DNA from: Methylocella silvestris BL2
GTDB lineage: Bacteria > Pseudomonadota > Alphaproteobacteria > Rhizobiales > Beijerinckiaceae
Reading direction: 5' to 3'
DNA length: 64,000 nt
NCBI RefSeq assembly: GCF_000021745.1
Contig: NC_011666.1
Location: forward strand, 3,561,001 to 3,625,000
The notes beneath the pieces are model-generated. The model was given only the letters and a program-made list of their open reading frames with translations, made no database searches and was not told the origin of the DNA. Positions within the stretch are counted from its first letter, which is position 1. Every line of letters starts with the position of its first letter. Position numbers and translations under genes: made by a program. Positions 9,129 through 17,360 of the stretch are shown here, piece after piece.

Positions 9129-10070
9129 TCAGCCGTTGAGCAGGAGCGCGACGCCGCAGAGGATCAGGCCTGCGCCCAAAAGCTCCGCCTTGGAGGCGCC
9201 TTCCTTGAAAATCTGGCGGGACACGATGCGGGCGAACACGACCTCGACCAGGCCGAGCGTGCGCACGGGCGCGGCCGACTGGACCGCGAAGGCGACAAAC
9301 CAGAACAACGAAGCGAAGGCGCCGATGAATCCGGCAAAAAGCGATGGGCGCCATTGCGCGGCGATCGCGCGCAGCAACGGGCGGTCGAACAGGATCATCA
9401 GCGCCAAAATCAGCGCCGCTTGAAAGAGAAGGCTGGCCGCCAGCGCGGCGGCGGCGGCGATCAGAAATGTCGGGCCATTAAATTCGAGAATGCCGGCGCG
9501 AAAGCCGATCGCCGAGATCGCGAAGCAGGACGCCGCGCCAAGCCCCAGCGCGATCGCCCGGCCGCCGGCTGTTCGCTCCGGGGCGCCAGGCGCGTGGATC
9601 GTCCGATCCGTCGAGCGCCTTTGGAAGAGTCCCGGCGGCAGCGACAGGATGGCGACGCCTGCGGTCGATAGCAAAATCGCCGTTACGGCGACAAAGCTCA
9701 GCCGTTCGCCGAGAAAGGCGAGGCCGAAGGCCGCGACCTGGAGCGGCTCGGTCTTGGTCAAGGCGATCGTCGCGAAGAAAGAGCGGCTGCGCATGGCGGC
9801 AAGCATCAAGCCGGTCGCCGCGATCTGCGCCAGCGAAGCAGCCGCGATCCACGCCGCGCCCTTAAGCGTCAGCGCGTTGGGCGCCGATCCCGATATGATG
9901 CAAAAGATCTGAAGAAAAAGCGCGCCGAAGGGCGCGCCATAGAGAAAGCGGACCGAGGCGGCGCCGAATGGGCCTGCCGCGCCGACGAGCTCCCGCTGCG
10001 CCGCGTTGCGCGCGGTCTGCGCCGCTGCCGCGATCAGAGTCGCGGGGATCCAGATCCAGGAAAAATTCAC
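9129..10070 (-). CDS. EamA/DMT-family inner-membrane transporter
   Basis: A 313-residue protein with about ten hydrophobic segments in two repeated halves, the layout of the drug/metabolite transporter (DMT, EamA) superfamily. The first half carries FFATIALTKTEPLQVAAFGLAFLGERLSF and the second PVRTLGLVEVVFARIVSRQIFKEG; the TKTEP and E-x-R positions at equivalent places reflect the internal duplication. Substrate is unknown; members export amino acids, purines or sugars. The start is GTG (10068-10070) with no strong ribosome binding site. It is monocistronic, with the small-RNA region upstream. Confidence 0.82.
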   Translation of the reverse strand: MNFSWIWIPATLIAAAAQTARNAAQRELVGAAGPFGAASVRFLYGAPFGALFLQIFCIISGSAPNALTLKGAAWIAAASLAQIAATGLMLAAMRSRSFFATIALTKTEPLQVAAFGLAFLGERLSFVAVTAILLSTAGVAILSLPPGLFQRRSTDRTIHAPGAPERTAGGRAIALGLGAASCFAISAIGFRAGILEFNGPTFLIAAAAALAASLLFQAALILALMILFDRPLLRAIAAQWRPSLFAGFIGAFASLFWFVAFAVQSAAPVRTLGLVEVVFARIVSRQIFKEGASKAELLGAGLILCGVALLLNG

Positions 10071-10385
10071 GCCGCATCAAGAAAAAAGAGGAATGTATTG
10101 CTGCCTCGCGACGTTTTGCGGCGGTCGCCGCCGCGCGGACAATGGACCGAAGCTTCAATCAACTCAAGCTGTTGGCGAGCGTCAACGACGTCGGCGACAG
10201 CCGGGGGTTGCAACCGGGAAAAAAAGGTCGATTTGTCGCAGCAAGTCTTTTCATTCACAAAAAAATGCATTAGCGTAAGAAATACGGAAGGGGATACGGC
10301 GGAGGGGGAAATTTCCTTTACGTCGCCTTTCTAAATGAGCAGGCGCGAACCCACGAGTGAAGAAAAACAGGGGGCGTCGGCCAAC

Positions 10386-10465
10386 AATAAAGAGCCGACG
10401 GCATTGCCAGAAGCGGTCCAAGTCTAGGGGGGAAGCCCAAGAGAGTTTCGCGACAATCCCATTGC
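10386..10465 (-). ncRNA. Decayed third copy of the anti-SD small RNA unit
   Basis: On the minus strand this stretch retains the order of the two intact copies at 10766-10858 and 10982-11073: a TTGGGC element, a C-run replacing TTTCCTCCC, the block CTAGACTTGG, and a CTCTTTATTG tail. The terminator stem is broken by several mismatches, and the upstream -35/-10 pair of the intact copies is not conserved although TTGCTT remains at 10493-10498. It is probably a degenerate paralog and may not be expressed. Confidence 0.4.
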
Positions 10466-10630
10466 CGCGGCTCGTTTAGGGAAGCGCAAGAAAAGCAAAA
10501 AAGCTGAAAGGCGCGGTCAAGCTAGATCCAGGGAATTCGACCATCAGGTTGCGGAGCTGTCCGATCGGAGGGCCGCCATTTTGGTTTTGATCGGGCGCAG
10601 CGCCTTGGTCTGATTGTCTGGACGACTTAT

Positions 10631-10653
10631 GAGGCCGCAGCTCCTGCGGCCTC
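10631..10653. terminator. Perfect 10-bp hairpin, possible terminator
   Basis: GAGGCCGCAG (10631-10640) pairs perfectly with CTGCGGCCTC (10644-10653) around a three-base loop. On the plus strand it is followed by TCGTTATTCC, a modest T-rich tail. No protein gene lies next to it, so it could end an unrecognised small transcript in this gap or be another structured element of the small-RNA region. Confidence 0.4.
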
Positions 10654-10765
10654 TCGTTATTCCGACTGGAGCGCGGCCTCGACGCAGCGTTTCCCACGAG
10701 GCCTGAGAGACGACGCGAAAACGCGCGTCCGGCAGGCGTCATGAAAAGCATGAAGCATCGCCTTA

Positions 10766-10858
10766 AGACTAAAGAGGCCGCTTGCGTTTCCGCAAGCGGC
10801 CCAAGTCTAGGGAGGAAACGCCCAAGGAGGGCATCGGCGACAACAAGCGTTGCCGCAC
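10766..10858 (-). ncRNA. Small RNA, ar14/NfeR1-like, copy 1 (promoter, anti-SD motifs, terminator)
   Basis: Minus-strand small RNA of about 93 nt. Upstream are TTGCTT (10888-10893) and TATATT (10865-10870) separated by 17 bases, so transcription should start near 10858. The transcript has a small hairpin GCCC-TCCTT-GGGC whose loop shows a CCUCCU sequence, a linker with TTTCCTCCC, and a perfect 11-bp GC-rich stem (10776-10786 with 10791-10801) followed by TCTTTAGTCTT, a Rho-independent terminator. CU-rich motifs complementary to ribosome binding sites and the multicopy arrangement are hallmarks of the rhizobial ar14 (NfeR1/Smr14C) family. The family name is inference; the promoter, motifs and terminator are seen in the sequence. 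Confidence 0.68.
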
Positions 10859-10981
10859 TGCAAAAATATACGCGTGCAGCGCACAAAAAGCAAGAGTCGA
10901 AACCTGCGCGGAGTTGGATTGGCAGGGCCGGCGCGGGGTTGGTTTGCAACCCGCCGGACTGCAGGCCAGATGGATCCAGCC

Positions 10982-11073
10982 AAATAAAGAGGCCGCTCGC
11001 GTTTCCGCAAGCGGCCCAAGTCTAGGGAGGAAACGCCCAAGGAGGGCATCGGCGACAACAAGCGTTGTCGCAC
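10982..11073 (-). ncRNA. Small RNA, ar14/NfeR1-like, copy 2
   Basis: Second intact copy about 215 bases from the first. TTGCTT (11103-11108) and CATATT (11080-11085), again 17 bases apart, predict a start near 11073. The hairpin with loop TCCTT (11035-11047), the TTTCCTCCC linker and the terminator stem (10991-11001 with 11006-11016, one mismatch) followed by TCTTTATTTG are all kept. From the -35 box to the tail, copies 1 and 2 differ at only about a dozen positions, most of them upstream of the transcript body, while the DNA between the copies is unrelated. A trans-acting repressor of translation initiation is the likely role. Confidence 0.68.
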
Positions 11074-11345
11074 CGCAATAATATGCACGTGCGACGCACA
11101 AAAAGCAAGTGCCGCTGACCTATTTTGTGACGGCTGCGTCAATTTGATCTAGCTCATTGTTTTAATTTGTATTTTCGTGTCCGTTCCAGATCCCGTCGAT
11201 GGCTGCCGGCTATTCGCCGCTCCAAGACGGTCCTTTCCGTTTGCCCCGCCTGACGTTCTTCCGCTCAGATTCGGCTTTCAGCGTATGATCCGCGCGGCAA
11301 AACTGCGATTTTGCCGAAAACGCGATTCGATAAGAAAGCCTCATT

Positions 11346-12143
11346 ATGACAGCTGTGGATTTTGCCGCGTTCGTCGAGCGTCTCTCCGAGATCGCCTGCG
11401 AAACGATCCTGCCGTTTTTCCGCACCGCGCTCGGAGCCGCCGACAAGAATGTCGGAGGTGCCTTCGACCCGGTGACGGAAGCCGACCATGCCGCCGAAGC
11501 GGCCATGCGGCGCCTGATCATGACGACCTTTCCGAGCCACGGCATCATCGGCGAGGAGTTCGGATCGATCCGCAGCGACGCGGAATTCGTCTGGGTTCTT
11601 GATCCGATCGACGGCACCAAAAGCTTCATTGCCGGGTTGCCGACCTGGGGCAGCCTTATCGGCCTCCTGCACAATGGCGCTCCCACCTACGGCGTGCTCG
11701 TTCAGCCTTTCACGCGGGAGCGATTCATCGGCGATGGCGGCGGCGCGGTCTGGCGCGGTCCGGGGCAGGGCGGCGAGTTGGTCGAGCGCAAGCTGACGAC
11801 GCGCCTTTGCGACAGTTTTGCCGAAGCGACCCTGCTCACCACCTCGCCGCTGCTTTACACGGAGGACAAGCTCGCCGCATTCCGGCGCGTCGAGGCGGTG
11901 GTCAGGCTGTCGCGCTACGGCGGCGATTGCTATGCCTTCGCCATGCTCGCCGCCGGCCATGTCGATTGCGTGATCGAATCGGGTCTCAAGACTTACGATA
12001 TTGCGCCGCTGATTCCGATTATCGAGGGAGCTGGCGGCGTCGTCACCGACTGGGCCGGAGGAAGCGCGGTTCAGGGCGGCGACATCGTCGCGACCGGCTG
12101 CGCCCAGCTGCATGTGCGGGCGCTCAAGCTGCTCGAGGGTTGA
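11346..12143 (+). CDS. hisN: Histidinol-phosphatase of the inositol-monophosphatase family
   Basis: Mg-dependent phosphatase that converts histidinol phosphate to histidinol, the next-to-last part of histidine synthesis. The 265 residues carry the IMPase metal sites: DPVTEADHAAE, IGEEFG near residues 68-73, the signature WVLDPIDGTKSFI (about 82-94) and, near the C-terminus, GLKTYDIAPLIPIIEGAGG. This pattern, with TWGSLIGLLHNG, matches the HisN subfamily of alphaproteobacteria better than SuhB or CysQ. It stands alone, with no other histidine gene in the window. Confidence 0.85.
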   Translation: MTAVDFAAFVERLSEIACETILPFFRTALGAADKNVGGAFDPVTEADHAAEAAMRRLIMTTFPSHGIIGEEFGSIRSDAEFVWVLDPIDGTKSFIAGLPTWGSLIGLLHNGAPTYGVLVQPFTRERFIGDGGGAVWRGPGQGGELVERKLTTRLCDSFAEATLLTTSPLLYTEDKLAAFRRVEAVVRLSRYGGDCYAFAMLAAGHVDCVIESGLKTYDIAPLIPIIEGAGGVVTDWAGGSAVQGGDIVATGCAQLHVRALKLLEG

Positions 12144-12158
12144 GCCGCGCATAAAGCA

Positions 12159-12188
12159 AAGGGCCGCGCTTACGCGGACGCGGCCCTT
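12159..12188. terminator. Bidirectional hairpin terminator between hisN and pntB
   Basis: A perfect 10-bp stem, AAGGGCCGCG (12159-12168) with CGCGGCCCTT (12179-12188), lies between convergent hisN and pntB. On the minus strand it is followed by TGCTTTAT, so it best serves the pnt operon; it can also stop hisN transcripts. Confidence 0.7.
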
Positions 12189-12210
12189 GAGATGATCGAG
12201 GCGTCGCCGC

Positions 12211-13614
12211 CTATTCCATGGCGCGCAGAATGGATTCCACAACCTTCTTGGCGTCGCCGAACAGCATCGTCGTGTTCGGTCGGAAGAACAGTTCGTTCTC
12301 GACGCCGGCATAACCCGATCCCATGCCGCGCTTGATGAACAGCACGGTCTTGGCGTCCTCGACGTCGAGGACAGGCATGCCGTAGATCGGCGATTTCGGA
12401 TCGGTCTTGGCCGCCGGGTTGGTGACGTCATTGGCGCCGATGACGAAGGCGACGTCGGCCTTGGCGAATTGATCGTTGATCTCCTCGAGCTCGAACACTT
12501 CGTCGTAAGGCACATTGGCCTCGGCGAGGAGAACGTTCATGTGGCCCGGCATGCGTCCGGCGACAGGATGAATCGCATATTTCACTTCGCCGCCGGCTTT
12601 CTTGATCTGATCGGCCATTTCGCGCAGGGCGTGCTGGGCCTGCGCCACCGCCATTCCATAGCCCGGCACGATGATGACGAGCTTGGCCGCTTTGAGCAGT
12701 TTCGCGGCCTCTTCCGGCGTGCCCTGCTTGACGGGGCGATCTTCGACATGGCCGCCGGCTCCCGGGGCGGGCGCCGCCACTTCGCCGCCGAACCCGCCGA
12801 GAATGACGGAAATGAAGGAGCGGTTCATGCCCTTGCACATGATGTAGGACAGGATCGCACCGGAGGAGCCGACGAGCGCGCCGGTGATGATCAGCGCGAG
12901 ATTGCTGAGCGTGAAGCCGATGCCGACCGCCGCCCAGCCGGAATAGGAGTTCAGCATCGAAATGACGACGGGCATGTCCGCGCCGCCGATCGGCACAATC
13001 AGCAGCACGCCGAGCGCGAAGGACACCAGCGCGATCGCCCAGAAGACAATGTGATTGGCGGTCGTCGAAAATGCGACGATAAACAAGAGCAGCAGCACGC
13101 CGAGCGCGATATTGATCAGATGCCGATGCGGCAGCATGATCGGCTTGCCCGACATGCGGCCGTCAAGCTTCAGGAACGCGATCACGGAGCCGGTGAAGGT
13201 CAGGGCGCCGATCGCGGCCCCCAGCGACATTTCGACAAGGCTGCTCGTGTGGATCGGCGAGCCGAGGCCGAAAGCGCGCGGCGCATGCAGGGCGGCCGCC
13301 GCGACCAGCACGGCGGCAAGGCCGACGAGCGCGTGAAACAGCGCGACGAGCTGCGGCATGGCCGTCATCTGGATCGTACGGGCGCGCCAGGCGCCGATGC
13401 CGCCGCCGATCGCGATGCCGGCGAAGATGATCAGATAGGAAAGGCCGCCCGCCGGGGGCTGATAGAAGAGCGTCGTGACGATCGCGATCGCCATGCCGAT
13501 CATGCCGGCGCGATTGCCGCGGCGCGACGTTTCCGGCGACGACAGGCCGCGTAGCGCGAAGATAAAGAGAAGGCCCGAGACGAGGTAGAGGATGGCCGCG
13601 AGATTGGCGTTCAT
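12211..13614 (-). CDS. pntB: NAD(P) transhydrogenase subunit beta, PntB
   Basis: Beta subunit of the proton-translocating transhydrogenase, which uses proton motive force to drive NADH + NADP+ to NAD+ + NADPH. The 467 residues show nine or so membrane segments up to about residue 260 and then the NADP(H)-binding domain III: IVPGYGMAVAQAQHALREM, AIHPVAGRMPGHMNVLLAEA, FVIGANDVTNPAAKTDP and KRGMGSGYAGVENELF. Length matches E. coli PntB. It begins three bases after the pntA2 stop, so translation is probably coupled. Order in the operon is pntA1-pntA2-pntB. Confidence 0.96.
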   Translation of the reverse strand: MNANLAAILYLVSGLLFIFALRGLSSPETSRRGNRAGMIGMAIAIVTTLFYQPPAGGLSYLIIFAGIAIGGGIGAWRARTIQMTAMPQLVALFHALVGLAAVLVAAAALHAPRAFGLGSPIHTSSLVEMSLGAAIGALTFTGSVIAFLKLDGRMSGKPIMLPHRHLINIALGVLLLLFIVAFSTTANHIVFWAIALVSFALGVLLIVPIGGADMPVVISMLNSYSGWAAVGIGFTLSNLALIITGALVGSSGAILSYIMCKGMNRSFISVILGGFGGEVAAPAPGAGGHVEDRPVKQGTPEEAAKLLKAAKLVIIVPGYGMAVAQAQHALREMADQIKKAGGEVKYAIHPVAGRMPGHMNVLLAEANVPYDEVFELEEINDQFAKADVAFVIGANDVTNPAAKTDPKSPIYGMPVLDVEDAKTVLFIKRGMGSGYAGVENELFFRPNTTMLFGDAKKVVESILRAME

Positions 13615-13617
13615 CGG

Positions 13618-14058
13618 TCAGCCCTTCTTCTTATACATCGCGAGCATTCGCTCGGTGACGAGGAAGCCGCCGAAAATATTCACCGAGGCGAGCACGAGGG
13701 CGATAAAGCCGAAAATCTTCGCGGCGACGGCGCCCGGATCGCCATGCGCGCCAATGCCGACGGAGGCGGACAAAAGCGCGCCGACGACGATAACCGATGA
13801 AATCGCATTGGTGACCGACATCAGCGGCGTATGCAGCGCCGGCTTGACCGACCAGACGACGTAATAGCCGACGACGACGGCGAGCGCGAAAATCGCCAGG
13901 CGGAAGATGATCGGGTCGATGACTCCGCCGCTTATCGCGTGGCCGCTTCCGGCGAGCTGGTCGGCGTAGGTTTCGGCGTTTTGCGCGGCCTGTTTCGCCG
14001 CCGTCACCGCATCGTGAAGCCGTTGCAGCGCTAGTGGGTCGATTTCGTTCGCCATCAC
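13618..14058 (-). CDS. pntA2: NAD(P) transhydrogenase subunit alpha part 2, PntA2 (membrane part)
   Basis: Membrane portion of the split alpha subunit. The 146 residues start with a soluble stretch rich in Ala/Gln and then have three or four hydrophobic helices ([51 protein letters not shown]). The [16 protein letters not shown] motif is strongly conserved in the domain II alpha part. In E. coli this is the C-terminal segment of PntA; Rhizobiales and Rhodospirillum keep it as a separate gene, as here. Confidence 0.94.
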   Translation of the reverse strand: MMANEIDPLALQRLHDAVTAAKQAAQNAETYADQLAGSGHAISGGVIDPIIFRLAIFALAVVVGYYVVWSVKPALHTPLMSVTNAISSVIVVGALLSASVGIGAHGDPGAVAAKIFGFIALVLASVNIFGGFLVTERMLAMYKKKG

Positions 14059-14136
14059 TCTCTCCCTCGGATTTTTTGTGGGGTCCCGGACCGTTGATCT
14101 CGGGGCGGCGTGAGCGCGTGAGCGCGCTGTGAAAGG

Positions 14137-15483
14137 TCAGGCCTTGCCTTGACCCGATCCCCTGCCTGATTTCGATCGTTGGCGCGGCTTTGCCGCGGGC
14201 TCCGGTCCTTCGGCGCCAGGCTGAGGCGGCTCGTCGTCGACCAGCGCGGGGGTTTCGGCGGCGGGCTCCGCGGCGTTCTCGGACGCCGGGGGTTGAGCCT
14301 CGGCCACAGGCCGAGATTCAGCCGGGGCTTCGGTCTGAGGTTCTGGCGCGGGGGCCTGAAAATTCGGATGGGGCAGCGCGCCATCCCGCGTCAGCGCTGT
14401 GGCCTTGATGATCTCGTCGTCCCAATCGATGGCGAGCTCATGCGTCTCTTTGTCGATCAGGGGCTTCAGGAAATTGACGAGGTTGCGCGCATAAAGCGCG
14501 GAGGCCGACGCCGGCACGCGTCCGGGGACATTGAGATTGCCGGTGATCTTGACGCCATTGTCGCTGATCACCGTCTCGCCCGGCCGCGACAATTCGCAAT
14601 TGCCGCCGCGCTCGACGGCAAGGTCGATGATGATCGACCCCCGCTGCATCGAGGCGACCATCTCCGCCGTGATCAGGACCGGCGCCTTGCGGCCCGGAAT
14701 CAGCGCGGTGGTGATGACGATGTCTTGCTTGGCGATATGAGAGGCGGTGAGCTCAGCCTGTTTCGCCTGATATTCGGGCGACATCGGCTTGGCGTAGCCG
14801 GCCGCGGTCTCGGCGGCGGCGAATTCCTCATCCTCGACGGCGATGAATTTCGCGCCGAGCGACAAAACCTGCTCCTTGGTGGCGGGCCGGACGTCCGTCG
14901 CGGTGACGAGGCCGCCGATGCGGCGCGCCGTCGCGATTGCCTGCAAGCCGGCGACGCCGACGCCCATGATGAAGATTCGGGCCGGCTGAATCGAGCCTGC
15001 CGCCGTCGTCATCATCGGGATGGCGCGATCATAGGATGCGGCGGCGTCGATGACGGCGCGATAGCCGGCAAGATTGGCCTGGCTCGACAGCACGTCCATC
15101 GACTGCGCGCGCGTAATGCGGGGAATGAGCTCCATCGCAAAGGCGCTGACGCCGGCGCCGGCGAGCGATTGCAGCGCGGCGAGGTTTTCATAAGGATCAA
15201 GGATAGCGAGCACGACGGCGCCGGGCTTGACGCCGGCAAGTTCGGCGGCGGCCGGGCGGCGCACCCGCAGCACGACATCGGCTCCCGCGGCTGCTGCGGC
15301 GGCGGTCGGCGCGATCGTCGCGCCAGCCGCGGCATAGGCGTCGTCGGCGATGGCCGATTTCCGGCCGGCGCCGGTTTCGACCGCGACCTCCGCGCCGAGG
15401 CCGATGAATGTCTTTACGGTCTCGGGCGTCGCCGCGACGCGGCTTTCATGAGGGTCGGTTTCGGCTTGGACCGCGATGCGCAT
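14137..15483 (-). CDS. pntA1: NAD(P) transhydrogenase subunit alpha part 1, PntA1, with Pro/Ala/Glu-rich tail
   Basis: Soluble NAD(H)-binding domain I of the membrane transhydrogenase, related to alanine dehydrogenase. The start RIAVQAETDPHESRVAATPETV is typical, and the Rossmann region reads IFIMGVGVAGLQAIATARRIGGLVTATDVR. The catalytic domain ends at about residue 372. The last ~75 residues (APAPEPQTEAPAESRP and on, ending in KSGRGSGQGKA) are low-complexity and probably disordered, longer than in most homologs. It lies 78 bases upstream of pntA2 and downstream of the small coxIV-like gene. Confidence 0.94.
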   Translation of the reverse strand: MRIAVQAETDPHESRVAATPETVKTFIGLGAEVAVETGAGRKSAIADDAYAAAGATIAPTAAAAAAGADVVLRVRRPAAAELAGVKPGAVVLAILDPYENLAALQSLAGAGVSAFAMELIPRITRAQSMDVLSSQANLAGYRAVIDAAASYDRAIPMMTTAAGSIQPARIFIMGVGVAGLQAIATARRIGGLVTATDVRPATKEQVLSLGAKFIAVEDEEFAAAETAAGYAKPMSPEYQAKQAELTASHIAKQDIVITTALIPGRKAPVLITAEMVASMQRGSIIIDLAVERGGNCELSRPGETVISDNGVKITGNLNVPGRVPASASALYARNLVNFLKPLIDKETHELAIDWDDEIIKATALTRDGALPHPNFQAPAPEPQTEAPAESRPVAEAQPPASENAAEPAAETPALVDDEPPQPGAEGPEPAAKPRQRSKSGRGSGQGKA

Positions 15484-15562
15484 TTGGCTCTCCGAAAGAA
15501 GATCGCGCCCCCGGGGCGAGGGCGCGTTCAGCGTTCCCGGCGCTCTGCGGCGCCGTGCGAAG

Positions 15563-15712
15563 TCAGAGGGTGATCAATGCGAGAAGAATCACGATTCCGG
15601 CGACGCCAATCGTGCCATAGAGAGCGAATTTCAGGAAAAGCCGGTAGGTTCGGACATGCGCGGCATAGTCCATATCAGGATGGCTGACGGGGTCGGCGAG
15701 ATCATGCGCCAT
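15563..15712 (-). CDS. aa3-type cytochrome c oxidase subunit IV-like small membrane protein
   Basis: A 49-residue protein starting AHDLADPVSHPDMDYAAHV and ending in one transmembrane helix (FALYGTIGVAGIVILLALI). The sequence pattern matches the bacterial aa3 oxidase subunit IV family, a single-helix accessory subunit. The ATG at 15710-15712 has GGAGG six bases upstream, which is why I reject the longer frame. In many Rhizobiales the same small gene sits just before pntA1, as here; the reason for that pairing is not clear from the sequence. Confidence 0.78.
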   Translation of the reverse strand: MAHDLADPVSHPDMDYAAHVRTYRLFLKFALYGTIGVAGIVILLALITL

Positions 15713-15835
15713 GGCGTTCCTCCGATTGACGGTTCGCAAGCGCGGCAATGAATAGCGCGCCGCGTAAGATAACAAAAGACTTTTCGCGTCCTCGTCAACG
15801 TCGATAGTCCCCTCGACTTTTGGAGTAGGGACGGG

Positions 15836-17206
15836 TCAATCCGGCGGCTGCAAGCCGGCCTTCATGAGCGCCGCGCCCTGGCGCGCGCGCAGCGCTTCGA
15901 CCGAGAAGTCGCCGATCGCCTCATTAAACAGGCGATAAAAGTTCAATTGCGCGTCAAGATGGAGAAACGCCCCGCCAAGGCCGATGGCGGCGCGGTCCAT
16001 GAAGACGAATTCGCGCGGCACCCGCACCGGCCCCTTCTGTTTCAGCGCCTGATGCACGCGAAACGCCTCCTTGCGTCCATAGCTGCCGGGCGAGACGCCG
16101 TCGGCGATGGTGCGCACCCGGTCGTCGAGCAGCGGCCCGTAGATGAATTTCGCCCAGATGTTGAGGATTTCGACGAGATCGCGCGTCAGGCCCTGAAAGC
16201 CCCAGCTTTCATAGGCGTGAAAGGTGCGCGCGAAATCATCATGCAGCAGGCCCTCGTAGAGATCGACGACGCCCTGGACGAAGTCGGGCCTGAAGATCCG
16301 CACGCAGCCATAATCCAGCAGATTGATGCCGGCGGCGTCGCCGCTTCCGTCGCCGCCGCCGAAAACGGTGTAATTGCCAAGATGCGGATCGCCATGGATG
16401 ACGCCGTATTGGTTAAAGGGGATCCACCACGCCTTGAACATGGCGCTGGCGATGCGCGCCCGCGCAGCCCCATCCGCCGATTTGAAATCAAGCAGCTTGC
16501 CGCCGTCGAGCCATTGCATCGTCAAGAGCCGCGCCGTCGACAATTCGGGGCGAATCGCCGGAACGCGGATGTCGGCGAAGTCGACGAGGATGTCGCGATA
16601 GAGGGCGGCGTGGCGCGCCTCGCGCTGATAATCCAGCTCCTCGCGCACGCGCTCGCCGATCTCCTGCGTGATCTCGCGCGTGTCGATCACCGGATTGAGC
16701 CGGCGGTGCAGGGCGAACAGGATTGCGAGCTGGCTGAGATCGGCTTCGACCGCCGATTTCATATCGGGATATTGCAGCTTGCAAGCGAGCGCCTCGCTGT
16801 CGAGCGCTTCAGCGCGATGCACCTGCCCGAGCGAGGCCGCCGCCGCGGGCTTGAAGTCGAAGCTTTTGAATTTTGATGAAAAGTCGGGGCCGAGCTCGGC
16901 CTGCATGCGCCGCTTGACGAAGGCCGCGCCCATCGGCGGCGCGTCGCATTGCAGCTTTTGCAACTCGTCGGCGTATTCTTGCGGCAGGAGATCCGGAATG
17001 GTCGCCATCATCTGGGCGACTTTCATCATCGGCCCCTTGAGGCCGCCGAGCGCCTGCGCCAACGCCGCAGCATTCGAGGCGTCGGCATTGCGCGCGCCGG
17101 AGAGCCTTGCGCCGGCGATGCGGGCGGCGACGCCGCCAACATTCGCGCCGACCCTTGCATAGCGCGCCGCGCGGGCGGAAAAGCGATTGGCTTCCTGATC
17201 CTTCAT
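15836..17206 (-). CDS. ABC1/AarF/UbiB-family atypical protein kinase
   Basis: A 456-residue member of the ABC1 (ADCK/UbiB) atypical kinase family. Seen motifs are the family KxGQ-like segment (GGLKGPMMKVAQMMATIPDLLPQEY, here with MKVAQ), AAASLGQVHRAEA corresponding to the Ala-rich loop, a Lys in ACKLQYPDM, EELDYQREA, and VIHGDPHLGNYTV with the catalytic DPHxGN. The family supports ubiquinone synthesis and membrane lipid homeostasis; this soluble branch without C-terminal helices is common in Rhizobiales beside pnt. The ATG at 17204-17206 follows AAGGGG; an upstream in-frame ATG at 17284 falls within a repeat and is less likely. Confidence 0.83.
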   Translation of the reverse strand: MKDQEANRFSARAARYARVGANVGGVAARIAGARLSGARNADASNAAALAQALGGLKGPMMKVAQMMATIPDLLPQEYADELQKLQCDAPPMGAAFVKRRMQAELGPDFSSKFKSFDFKPAAAASLGQVHRAEALDSEALACKLQYPDMKSAVEADLSQLAILFALHRRLNPVIDTREITQEIGERVREELDYQREARHAALYRDILVDFADIRVPAIRPELSTARLLTMQWLDGGKLLDFKSADGAARARIASAMFKAWWIPFNQYGVIHGDPHLGNYTVFGGGDGSGDAAGINLLDYGCVRIFRPDFVQGVVDLYEGLLHDDFARTFHAYESWGFQGLTRDLVEILNIWAKFIYGPLLDDRVRTIADGVSPGSYGRKEAFRVHQALKQKGPVRVPREFVFMDRAAIGLGGAFLHLDAQLNFYRLFNEAIGDFSVEALRARQGAALMKAGLQPPD

Positions 17207-17254
17207 GCGCGCCCCTTGCGGATCTTTTCGCGTCTGAGCGCGGCGGATTCCGCG

Positions 17255-17328
17255 CTCCAAACCATGCGAATCGATCATGTTCATGAGTTTGGATCGATCC
17301 TGTCCAAACTCATCGCGATCTAGGGGCT
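17255..17328 (-). repeat. Dispersed intergenic palindrome, copy C
   Basis: On the minus strand: GATCGCGATGAGTTTGGACA, then GGATCGATCCAAACTCATGA, then ATGATCGATTCGCATGG. The inverted GAGTTTGGA/TCCAAACTC arms and the flanking GATCGCGATG and ATGATCGATT match copies at 25043-25135 and 47393-47520. It lies between the ABC1 kinase gene and the GNAT gene. Confidence 0.55.
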
Positions 17329-17360
17329 ATCGCTTATGCGGCTGTCAATGCGCGCAAGGC

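Noticed and set aside
10476-11142. Several 90-160-codon frames on both strands around the duplicated region
   Set aside because: Their similarity to each other comes from the DNA repeat itself, and the DNA is better explained as small-RNA genes with promoters and terminators.
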